This document shows positions 1 through 6,054 of a stretch of 6,054 nucleotides of DNA, piece by piece. Location of the stretch: the NCBI GenBank assembly GCA_023145575.1, contig JAGLDN010000473.1, positions 1 through 6,054 of the forward strand, given 5' to 3'. A program made the position numbers and the translations under genes. Numbering within the stretch: position 1 is the first letter of the stretch; each line of letters opens with the position of its first letter. Below the pieces are notes generated by a model that did no database searches, was not told the origin of the DNA, and saw only the letters and a list, made by a program, of their open reading frames with translations. The DNA is from Psychromonas sp. GTDB taxonomy: Bacteria; Pseudomonadota; Gammaproteobacteria; Enterobacterales; Psychromonadaceae.

Positions 1-2257
1 TGCCGTCGATTCTGGAGTAGGCTGTAAGCACCTTGAGAGCAGCGGCATATCCTGCCATATGCAGGTCAGCATCGGTATAGAGCCCTTCAGAACCTTGAGC
101 CCGAACCTTTTTATCCAGCCCCATAAGCGATTCGACCTGTTCTTTTACCGCCTCTTCAATTTCCCAACCAAGATCATCCCGGAAAGTCTCAAGCTCCTGA
201 TGTCTTTTGCGGAGAACCAAAATATTCGTGCCTTTAACATTAGCCCCCTGGCGCAGAGCTGAGTCAGTTTCGGTCACCACATACCACGCCGCTGTCACCT
301 GCAAGCCGCTCGCCCAGATGATATTTGCCATATCCGCCCAGATAGTGCCGCTCTGGTGAGTAAACATCAGCACTTGAATACCATTATCCGGCATCTTCTC
401 TGTCATCTTGCGGTAGGCGGCCACCATCCCCTGACGGAAGCCTTCATCTTCACCCTTGATTGCAAGGGAACGACGACTGTCCCAAGTCCAGCGGGCGAAC
501 TCATCAGGTGGATTTTTTCTGAGCCAGGCTATGAAAAACTCAGTAATCTCTTCATATTTGACGGCGTCGCCGTAGGGTGGGTCGGTGATGTAAATGTCGT
601 TTTCAACTTCTAGGTTTTGGGCGGGGTGAGCTTGAACACTTACCTGCAAATCATCTATTAATGGATATAGGTTTCCCCCTATCATCATTTGGGATAATAC
701 TTGCTTTGTTCCTCTTGTTCCATAAGCAAAAAAAGTATTTAGTGCTTGATTATAAAAAGTTTGAGCCAAGCTACCACCGCCGCCACTAGCAATATTCCAG
801 TGACATAATTTACTATTCCAATTAATTGCTTGTGAAAGACAAAATGAAGTTGTTTTACTGATTCTTTTATTTATTAAACAAGTAACCAGCAACTGCCTAG
901 CATTAAACAAATGGTGCCAATGTGTCCAACCACGTTCACGAATAGGCTGATCTGTATTGTATCCTTTTTCAATTACCATATCAGGAATAAAGCCCTGTTC
1001 CTGCCAGTCACTTAAATTTAATTGCACAAAATCAATTACAGTTTGCTCACGTTTTAAATCATCGTCTGTTACTGAACGAAACTCATATTCAATTTTATTA
1101 CTAGAAAGCTCCTTTTTTATCCACTGCACACAATAAAGCCTTTCTTGAAAAATATCGTCTACTCGCGGAATAAAATCATTTTTCTCCCATAAGCGTAGAC
1201 AATTTTTATTCTCTTTTCCTTCTTTATAGTCACCGCGAATATTGTTAATACTTGTGCGATAAACGGTTACACCATCAGGTGAATGAACAACATGACCTTT
1301 TTGAACTGACCCATTTTTATAATTTAAAATATCTTCACTATCGACCCATTCCACAATCTCAATGTCATAGCGTTTTTCAGCAACAATAGGCACTAACTTA
1401 GCGACCACATTATTTTTTATACCTGTTCGTGGTTGACTAATAATAAAGCTAGGAATTAGCGGTACTTTCCAGCCACTCTCAGGACATACTACTTCAACGC
1501 AATATAAAAATGCTTTTGCTCGCCAGCCATTACCATCGGATTCAACCTCTAATGCATCAATCTCAGCTTGTACCTTTTTGGCTAATGTTTTTTGTGAGTT
1601 ATCAATTTCTATACGTTTTTCAGGACTTGCACCAACAATATTAAACCCTCCCCACGTCAACATACAAGCAATCGGATTTAAGTCCGAGGCATATACATCA
1701 CAACCCAAACGTGCTGCTTCAAAAGGAATTTGCCCACTACCACAAAACACATCAGCGACTTTTGGACGATGCCCAAAACGTGCAATACCCATTTGCTCCA
1801 TCAGTTCAGGAAAAGTATTCGCAGTCGTCCCTAAATGTGCATTAACCTTCGACCAAATAGGTTTAAATAAATCATCACCACACTCTTCAGGACGCTTTGC
1901 CTTGCGTACTTGTTCGTTATAAGGCAAAACCAAATATTCATCCACTTCATCATGTTTAGAGGCTGGCAAGGAGGCTTCAATACGTTTTTGCAGGGATTGC
2001 GTATCCATCGCCATTAATAACTCAAAAACGTCAAGGTCTTTAAGTGCGTCATCACTCACAGGAAGCAATGCCCCTAAAATGCAGGCTTTATTAAGAATTA
2101 AAGGCTTACGTCCTTTCCAATAACTTCCTAAAGCCGTAAGTGTTTTGCCAGAACCCGCCATTTGCTCTTTATAACTCTCCGAAGAAATTTTCTGCACAGG
2201 AAACAAGTGTTCAATTAAAGCCTGCCTATCTTTCCATTCAAAAGGCTGAAGTGCCAT
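1..2257 (-). CDS. DUF1156-family adenine-specific DNA methyltransferase, defence-associated; C-terminus cut by window edge
   Basis: Predicted N6-adenine DNA methyltransferase using S-adenosylmethionine, probably the modification arm of the cassette. The frame is open for 752 codons from ATG at 2257 to base 1, with no stop, so the C-terminus is missing; from memory, complete family members are about 900-1000 residues. The N-terminal DUF1156 segment (about 8-66) includes KISSESYKEQ and GSYWKGRKPL. The SAM-binding motif I is DVFCGSGQIPFEAA at 169-182, followed by ASDLNP at 190-195. The catalytic motif IV DPPYG is at 559-563. Motif I precedes motif IV with about 365 residues between, an alpha-like order; the insert probably holds the target-recognition part (inference). 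The Zn-ribbon known in relatives looks reduced: C253 and C258 are present but no CxxC pairs. The start is supported by AAGGAG seven bases upstream and a one-base overlap with the DUF3780 stop. Base composition changes sharply near residue 545. Family call is firm; target site is unknown. Confidence 0.93.
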   Translation of the reverse strand, partial: MALQPFEWKDRQALIEHLFPVQKISSESYKEQMAGSGKTLTALGSYWKGRKPLILNKACILGALLPVSDDALKDLDVFELLMAMDTQSLQKRIEASLPASKHDEVDEYLVLPYNEQVRKAKRPEECGDDLFKPIWSKVNAHLGTTANTFPELMEQMGIARFGHRPKVADVFCGSGQIPFEAARLGCDVYASDLNPIACMLTWGGFNIVGASPEKRIEIDNSQKTLAKKVQAEIDALEVESDGNGWRAKAFLYCVEVVCPESGWKVPLIPSFIISQPRTGIKNNVVAKLVPIVAEKRYDIEIVEWVDSEDILNYKNGSVQKGHVVHSPDGVTVYRTSINNIRGDYKEGKENKNCLRLWEKNDFIPRVDDIFQERLYCVQWIKKELSSNKIEYEFRSVTDDDLKREQTVIDFVQLNLSDWQEQGFIPDMVIEKGYNTDQPIRERGWTHWHHLFNARQLLVTCLINKRISKTTSFCLSQAINWNSKLCHWNIASGGGGSLAQTFYNQALNTFFAYGTRGTKQVLSQMMIGGNLYPLIDDLQVSVQAHPAQNLEVENDIYITDPPYGDAVKYEEITEFFIAWLRKNPPDEFARWTWDSRRSLAIKGEDEGFRQGMVAAYRKMTEKMPDNGIQVLMFTHQSGTIWADMANIIWASGLQVTAAWYVVTETDSALRQGANVKGTNILVLRKRHQELETFRDDLGWEIEEAVKEQVESLMGLDKKVRAQGSEGLYTDADLHMAGYAAALKVLTAYSRIDG
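595..650. other. Base-composition break inside the methylase gene
   Basis: By hand count bases 1-600 are about 52% G+C (310 of 600), while 60-base lines to the right give 42% (601-660), 38%, 35% (721-780) and 28% (841-900). Codon choice changes with it: left of the break the gene prefers CTG, GTG, CAG, GCC and ATC, right of it TTA, ATT, GCA and CAA. The reading frame and the family motifs continue across, so this looks like homologous recombination within the gene, not a gene boundary. Confidence 0.7.
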
Positions 2258-2270
2258 TAAATCTCTCCTT
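2255..2270 (-). promoter_or_regulatory. Coupled stop/start (TAATG) with RBS between DUF3780 and methylase
   Basis: The DUF3780 stop TAA (2259-2257) shares a base with the methylase ATG (2257-2255), the same TAATG form as the preceding junction. AAGGAG (2270-2265) lies seven bases before the start. The strong site supports this methylase start. Confidence 0.8.
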
Positions 2271-2847
2271 GTTCAATAAAATCAAATAACGATAAAGAAA
2301 TGCCTTCATCAGAAGCTTTTTTTTTCATTTTAGGCTTTACAGGCTGGTTTAACTTAATGCTTTCGCCATCGGATAAAGCGCAATATAAAGATTTTCGCCA
2401 ACCACGTTGCGTTTGTTCCGCTAGTCCAGCTTCAGAGGCCGCTTTAGAGTAAAACCACCAACGCTCTTCTGGACGTAATGCCAGCCATTTTTGACAAATA
2501 ATAGGGCATTCCTTGATTGAGGCATGTTCGGCTGCCCAAGCTAAAATGCATATTTCACGCCCTAAAAAGCGATCCAGTTTATTTATACCGACTTTCCATG
2601 AACTTGGTTTTAGTTTTTTAGCTTTAAGGCGGATATTAAAGTTTTTACGCGCATCATCTCTAATTTTATTCCACAGTTTTCGCGCTAAAATAACACGACA
2701 CTTTGTTGTTTCCCGACGATTTTCATCACCATCAAAACCATAATCTTCATAGATACTGACTGCTTCACTGGCATTCGCTGGAATCTCAACATAAAAACAA
2801 TGTCTGCTAAATTCAGAAGGTGCTCCAAAATCAAGTGTTTTATTCAT
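2257..2847 (-). CDS. DUF3780 family protein, anti-phage cassette accessory subunit
   Basis: A 196-residue protein that I recognise as DUF3780, a family found next to DUF499 ATPases and DUF1156 methylases. No biochemical function is known to me. Recognisable parts are FGAPSEF near the start, SIYEDYGFD at about 31-39, RVILARKLWNKI near 51-62, the Arg/Lys-rich FNIRLKAKKLKPSSWKVG stretch, a tryptophan-rich core (ILAWAAEHA, LRPEERWWFYSKA) and GWRKSLYCAL. There is no signal peptide, membrane segment or obvious catalytic motif. The basic middle and MKKKA near 174-178 could contact nucleic acid, while the acidic, hydrophobic tail (SLSLFDFIEQGEI) looks like a docking peptide; both are inferences. Its length is normal for the family as I recall it. 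It overlaps both neighbours by one base and has GAGGTGA seven bases before its ATG, so it is probably made in step with the ATPase and methylase. A run of nine A lies in codons 175-177. Confidence 0.9.
   Translation of the reverse strand: MNKTLDFGAPSEFSRHCFYVEIPANASEAVSIYEDYGFDGDENRRETTKCRVILARKLWNKIRDDARKNFNIRLKAKKLKPSSWKVGINKLDRFLGREICILAWAAEHASIKECPIICQKWLALRPEERWWFYSKAASEAGLAEQTQRGWRKSLYCALSDGESIKLNQPVKPKMKKKASDEGISLSLFDFIEQGEI
2317..2325 (-). repeat. A9 homopolymer in the DUF3780 gene
   Basis: Nine A form exactly the three Lys codons 175-177. Runs of this length can promote polymerase slippage. One added A gives a stop two codons after the run (Ser-Phe-stop), trimming about 17 residues from the C-terminus. 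One lost A gives a frame that ends a little past the methylase start, so no fusion results. Confidence 0.6.
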
Positions 2848-2861
2848 TATTGAATCACCTC
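2845..2861 (-). promoter_or_regulatory. Coupled stop/start (TAATG) with RBS between ATPase and DUF3780
   Basis: The ATPase stop TAA (2849-2847) shares its last base with the DUF3780 ATG (2847-2845). GAGGTGA (2861-2855), inside the last ATPase codons, is a strong Shine-Dalgarno seven bases upstream. This arrangement favours translational coupling or re-initiation by ribosomes ending the ATPase. Confidence 0.8.
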
Positions 2862-5800
2862 GTCGCTACTGATTTCGATCCCCATTGCAGCAACAAATTG
2901 TTCTAAATCATGACCTGTTTCGGTAAGCACTTTTTTAAATTTCATCACGACAGGTGCATCAGCCGGCAGTAGCGTTTGTAAATGTTGCAGTGATTTCTCA
3001 ATAAATTCTGCATCTACCGTCATATCACCTAATGACAGGTGTATCACCTTGGGATCGGTTCCCATAATTAATATGACCTTCTCAAAGGTCATATTTTGAG
3101 TTTTGGCCATTTTCAGACCTTCATAGGTTTTATTCGCATTATCAAGGTTCTTAAATGAAGGGCAATAAAGCTGCGCTGGTTTTTCTTTTATAATTAAAAC
3201 CTCATCTGACCCTGCGGCAGAAAACTTAAAGGTACGTTTATCCTCTATACCATCACATTCAGCGAATACATCGACGGTCGTAGCATCATCACCGATTTCA
3301 ATCGGCCCATCATATTTCATACCATTTCTAGGTTCTGAGCCATCTAAGGTATAACGAATATTTCCTTTGGGTGAAACTAACAATTCAACCGTGCGAGCCG
3401 TTTCATTAAAATCATTGCGTAGGGTTAACTGGTTTTTCCATTTTGTTGGTGTGCCTGTTTTATTTTTTCCTGTGGGGTCAACCGCAAGGAATTGCACCCG
3501 TAATGCATTAGTTATTAAAGCTTCATCCGACAATATTGGGCTATTTTCTGTAACGATATCCTCTTCTTGATAATAAATTCTCGGGCTATTTCCCGCATTA
3601 GACACATCAATTTTTAATCGAATCTTTCCATAATCATCAGGCGACCCTTCCGATGTCACTAATACGCAGGTTAATTTAGGCTTAGGACTCTTACTGATAG
3701 AACCGTTAGCTAAATCTTCCCATACGCCGCGCTGAAAAGCCTCCTGAGCAAGTAAATCAAAGCCTTTCGGGGGTAGCCAGGGCATTTGCGTTTTTTGCTT
3801 CATCTTATCCAGTAAATCCGTTTTTCTGGCCTCGCTTTGGCTAGCAAATAAACATTGATCCGCTCTCGCTTTTAAAGCATCAAAGTTTTCTGTTATTTGT
3901 GTGTAAAGCTTAATTGGGTCTGAGGTTAAGGTTTTAATAATTTGCCGCTCGCCATTGTAAGATTCATTAGACGGGTAGGTACTATCTAATACCTTGTCAC
4001 GCAACCTATCTTTACCTTGCTCATTTCGAGGAAAAAGTAATTTATCAAATACAACTAAGACCGTCGTTTGGAAATCATGCTCATACTGAGCTTGTTTTTC
4101 ATCTAACTCTTTACGTTGTGGATGGGATTCGCTAATTTCATTATCGACTTTCTTAACCGCATACACATGTTGCGCGGCTTTATTCAGGTCTGCCATTGAG
4201 GATTTTTCACCCATCAGCACTAGAACATTATTTTTATTAATTAAACCATCAAAAAAACGACTTACAATTTCAGGTGGTGTTTTACCATCAGGGCTTATTA
4301 TTAATAAAACACGCCCTGTTTTAATTGCTGCATCCGCTTCATCCATTTCTGGTAGCGGTAACACCCTCTCGTAAGCTTCTTTTGTTGTTGGCTTATACAT
4401 TTCATTAAGCTGGTGTCTAATCAGTTCATCAACCTTATTTTGAGGTGCTTTTTCGGCATAACCCTGTAATTTTTTTGTTAGATTTTCTTGGTGATCAAAA
4501 TAACTTCTACCCTCTTGGGTTTCATGCAAATACCAAGCTGTTTTATGTAACTCTGTAAAAGCATCTCGAAAATCACTCGCCTGATGATTGGGGTCAATCA
4601 AACATTCCAGCATTTCACTATCAGAAAGCCCTTTAACAGAGTTAACGGCGGTTGATAAACTAGCTGTAAATAATAAGGTTCCGACTTGCTGTGCGTATTT
4701 ATTACTCTTTGACAGGTCAATCAATTGTGCATGGGCGCTATCGGTAGAATTCCATAGGTCTTTGGCAATAACATCTCGCATTTCAGAAATATCAGCAAGC
4801 TTTTCTCTCACCTCATAGAGTGATAAATCAAAATGTTGTGCGCCTATCAGGTAAATATCATCAGAGCTTTCCCATACTGATTTTAAGAGCCTGGAAACTA
4901 GCTCCATCAATCCTCGCGTTTGCTTAAATTTTTCATTTTCCTTGAATAACGCAACAATACTTTTAAAACTAGGGTGAAAAGGATAAGTGGCTTCTATTTC
5001 ATTAGCGAGTGATTCTGCACTGCGTTCTACCGTTTTAGCTTTTGCCGCTTCTGCTAATCGTGCAGCATAAGCTGAGGCAATATCCGTTATTTCATCCGTA
5101 TCAGGCAAGGTTGAAAATAAGCGCTTCCTTAGAATTTCATAAATTTCATTTGATTCTAGGTTGACGGGTGTAATAGAAACTTCAGCACGACCTAGCTCTT
5201 GAGCAGCATCATCCAAGGCTTTTTGAATTAAAGCCCCCCCCGTATCATAAGCAGCCTCTAAATCAGACACGACAATACACACATTACTCTTTTTCTGCGC
5301 CGCTGTAAGCATATTAGAAAAAGCACGAGTAATCACATCGGCAATAGTTCCTTGCCCTAATGTTTGAGTACTGTAGTAGTGAAAGTATGGAGGCATTTCA
5401 TCCAATAGAATTAAAATTGGCTCATCACCCTCGAATAACTTTAGCCATGCTTGTTCATCAGGCGCTTTTGCTCCAGCTTCCCAATATTCACGAAATAAGG
5501 TTTCCTTGCCAAGTTGTCGTGCAATTTCTCCCCATATATAAGTATTTGGGTTATTGCGACCATTAAATGCTGCAATTTTCGCAGCTGAAAAAGCTGATTG
5601 ATAAGGGATCTGTCCTATCAATGTATTGCGTAAATCTGCATCTTTAGCGAGAATCCCAAAACCCACCATAAGATGTGTTTTACCTCCACCCATTGCTTGC
5701 TTTAGGTGAAAAATAGTATCGCTTGATTTCCCCGCTAAACGCGCTAAACCTTTTGATAACAGCGTGGTCCGCCCGTCGGTGATAAAGGTTTTATTGAAGT

Positions 5801-5912
5801 AATCCTGGCCTTTCGTATCGTTAATAAGTTGGTCAAGCTGTTCAATTTGATCACCTACATTAATATCTAATGCGTTAGGCTGTAGCTCACATGAGTTACG
5901 AATGGTTTTCAT
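2847..5912 (-). CDS. DUF499-family P-loop ATPase with chitobiase-like C-terminal domain, defence-associated
   Basis: A 1021-residue cytoplasmic ATPase, first gene of the operon. The P-loop is QAMGGGKTH at 72-80 (K78, T79); Q72 stands where the textbook motif has its first glycine, and MGGGKTH is usual for DUF499. Walker B is ILILLDE at 166-172 (D171, E172), followed by PPYFHYY. VCIVVSD (211-217) fits a sensor-1 strand. A second alpha/beta-like stretch begins at R534 (VLLIISPDG) and continues through NVLVLMGEK. Residues about 840-900 resemble the chitobiase/hexosaminidase C-terminal beta-sandwich, with YTLDGSEP at 854-861 and KYDGPI at 866-871. The last 120 residues are unassigned. The family is thought to be related to large defence ATPases such as BrxC/PglY of BREX/Pgl, so the protein probably senses or handles DNA in a complex with the other two (inference). 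AGGAG lies five bases before the ATG. The stop overlaps the next start. A run of eight G sits in codons 224-227. Confidence 0.92.
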   Translation of the reverse strand: MKTIRNSCELQPNALDINVGDQIEQLDQLINDTKGQDYFNKTFITDGRTTLLSKGLARLAGKSSDTIFHLKQAMGGGKTHLMVGFGILAKDADLRNTLIGQIPYQSAFSAAKIAAFNGRNNPNTYIWGEIARQLGKETLFREYWEAGAKAPDEQAWLKLFEGDEPILILLDEMPPYFHYYSTQTLGQGTIADVITRAFSNMLTAAQKKSNVCIVVSDLEAAYDTGGALIQKALDDAAQELGRAEVSITPVNLESNEIYEILRKRLFSTLPDTDEITDIASAYAARLAEAAKAKTVERSAESLANEIEATYPFHPSFKSIVALFKENEKFKQTRGLMELVSRLLKSVWESSDDIYLIGAQHFDLSLYEVREKLADISEMRDVIAKDLWNSTDSAHAQLIDLSKSNKYAQQVGTLLFTASLSTAVNSVKGLSDSEMLECLIDPNHQASDFRDAFTELHKTAWYLHETQEGRSYFDHQENLTKKLQGYAEKAPQNKVDELIRHQLNEMYKPTTKEAYERVLPLPEMDEADAAIKTGRVLLIISPDGKTPPEIVSRFFDGLINKNNVLVLMGEKSSMADLNKAAQHVYAVKKVDNEISESHPQRKELDEKQAQYEHDFQTTVLVVFDKLLFPRNEQGKDRLRDKVLDSTYPSNESYNGERQIIKTLTSDPIKLYTQITENFDALKARADQCLFASQSEARKTDLLDKMKQKTQMPWLPPKGFDLLAQEAFQRGVWEDLANGSISKSPKPKLTCVLVTSEGSPDDYGKIRLKIDVSNAGNSPRIYYQEEDIVTENSPILSDEALITNALRVQFLAVDPTGKNKTGTPTKWKNQLTLRNDFNETARTVELLVSPKGNIRYTLDGSEPRNGMKYDGPIEIGDDATTVDVFAECDGIEDKRTFKFSAAGSDEVLIIKEKPAQLYCPSFKNLDNANKTYEGLKMAKTQNMTFEKVILIMGTDPKVIHLSLGDMTVDAEFIEKSLQHLQTLLPADAPVVMKFKKVLTETGHDLEQFVAAMGIEISSDEVIQ
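5234..5241 (-). repeat. G8 homopolymer in the ATPase gene
   Basis: Eight C on the plus strand read as eight G in the gene, covering parts of codons T224-G225-G226-A227 just after the ATPase core. Such a tract in AT-rich coding DNA is a candidate slippage site. One-base changes would break the frame and remove about the last 790 residues. The present length is in frame. Confidence 0.6.
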
Positions 5913-5917
5913 TGCTG

Positions 5918-5922
5918 CTCCT
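5918..5922 (-). promoter_or_regulatory. Shine-Dalgarno of the DUF499 ATPase gene
   Basis: AGGAG on the minus strand, five bases before the ATG at 5912, fixes this as the start. No other good in-frame start with a ribosome site lies nearby. Confidence 0.75.
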
Positions 5923-5942
5923 GATGTTTATCTTGCGTTCCA

Positions 5943-5976
5943 ATTATATTATATAGGCTCTATGGGGTGTATAAGT
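5943..5976 (-). promoter_or_regulatory. Probable sigma70 promoter of the defence operon
   Basis: On the minus strand there are two overlapping perfect TATAAT boxes (5953-5948 and 5948-5943) about 30 bases before the ATPase RBS and start. The best -35 candidates at normal spacing are poor: CTTATA (5975-5970, 16 bases before the first box) matches TTGACA at three positions. A strong -10 with a weak -35 may mean modest or activator-dependent expression. The 5' leader would be about 30 bases. In this AT-rich DNA chance TATAAT matches are not rare. Confidence 0.5.
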
Positions 5977-5991
5977 TTGCATAAAAGCAAA
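5976..5991. promoter_or_regulatory. Short inverted repeat, possible operator
   Basis: TTTGC-ATAAAA-GCAAA is a five-base perfect inverted repeat with a six-base spacer, lying at or just upstream of the presumed -35 region of the operon promoter. Its position would suit a regulator site. The arms are short and the region is AT-rich, so chance is a real alternative. Confidence 0.2.
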
Positions 5992-5998
5992 TAAACCA

Positions 5999-6027
5999 TT
6001 GACAAAAGTAAGCGAATCCTTTACTCT
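5999..6027 (+). promoter_or_regulatory. Possible divergent promoter reading off the right edge
   Basis: The plus strand has a perfect TTGACA (5999-6004) followed after exactly 17 bases by TACTCT (6022-6027), which keeps the three most conserved -10 positions (TA...T). If real, it would drive a gene or small RNA beyond the window, for example a divergently transcribed regulator. No coding start is visible before the edge. Confidence 0.3.
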
Positions 6028-6054
6028 ATTTTTTTTTAATAACTTACAATACTT

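Larger units (their letters stand above)
5913..6054. other. Non-coding leader region upstream of the operon
   Basis: This is the only intergenic sequence in the window. It is very AT-rich and has no ORF of note on either strand. It holds the probable operon promoter, a short inverted repeat, a possible divergent promoter and a run of nine T (6029-6037). It ends at the window edge, so the upstream neighbour is not visible. Confidence 0.8.

Noticed and set aside
569..583. Gene boundary or two separate genes at the composition break
   Set aside because: The minus-strand frame is open and unbroken across 550-700, and both motif I and motif IV of one methylase are needed, so it is a single gene.
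59..1922. Plus-strand open frames at 59-262, 356-613 and 1578-1922
   Set aside because: They lie opposite the methylase, whose conserved motifs are on the minus strand. Their translations show no family features and no supporting ribosome sites.
2140..2157. P-loop-like AGSGKT at residues 34-39 of the methylase
   Set aside because: It lies in the DUF1156 N-terminal segment (KEQMAGSGKTLTALGSYWKGRKPL). There is no hydrophobic strand before it and no Walker B partner, so the match is likely fortuitous.
2513..5566. Plus-strand open frames at 2513-2743, 3367-3570, 4588-4818 and 5360-5566
   Set aside because: All are antisense shadows of the DUF3780 and ATPase genes, with low-quality, Ser/Leu/Phe-rich translations and no recognisable domain.
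6007..6037. Possible plus-strand terminator: AGTAA/TTACT stem followed by nine T
   Set aside because: The stem is only five AT-rich pairs with a nine-base loop and would be very weak. No plus-strand gene ends there, and it overlaps the possible divergent promoter.
1..6054. CRISPR array, tRNA, rRNA or insertion-sequence signatures
   Set aside because: I saw no repeat-spacer pattern, no tRNA-like cloverleaf, no transposase frame and no terminal inverted repeats. The coding density leaves only 142 non-coding bases.

Overview
The window is almost entirely one minus-strand operon. Three genes read right to left without a gap: a DUF499-family P-loop ATPase (5912-2847), a DUF3780 protein (2847-2257) and a DUF1156-family adenine-specific DNA methyltransferase (2257 to beyond base 1). 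I recognise this trio as a predicted anti-phage cassette of the modification-based kind. The families co-occur in bacterial defence islands and, from memory, carry 'anti-phage-associated' names in public annotation. The ATPase plus methylase pairing recalls BREX and Pgl. The mechanism is not established as far as I know. No nuclease or helicase lies in the window, and the operon continues off the left edge.

Layout: 6054-5913 is the only non-coding stretch (142 bases). It holds a likely promoter for the operon (TATAAT with a weak -35), a short inverted repeat, and a TTGACA-like element on the other strand that could drive a divergent transcript off the right edge. The ATPase and DUF3780 genes overlap by one base (TAATG), as do DUF3780 and the methylase. 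Each downstream start has a good Shine-Dalgarno sequence, so the three proteins are probably translated in a coupled way.

The host is a Gram-negative-like bacterium by promoter, RBS and operon style, perhaps a gammaproteobacterium, but the sequence does not allow a firm assignment. Hand counts give about 52% G+C for bases 1-600 and about 28-42% in the 60-base lines I counted to the right of that. The step falls inside the methylase gene, just before its catalytic DPPYG motif, with the frame intact. This suggests a mosaic gene whose N-terminal and specificity part, with the two upstream partners, has a different origin from its catalytic C-terminus.

Likely teamwork (inference): the methylase marks host DNA at a specific adenine-containing site. 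The large ATPase acts with DUF3780 as a partner to sense or restrict unmarked DNA, and a nuclease or helicase component would be expected further left.
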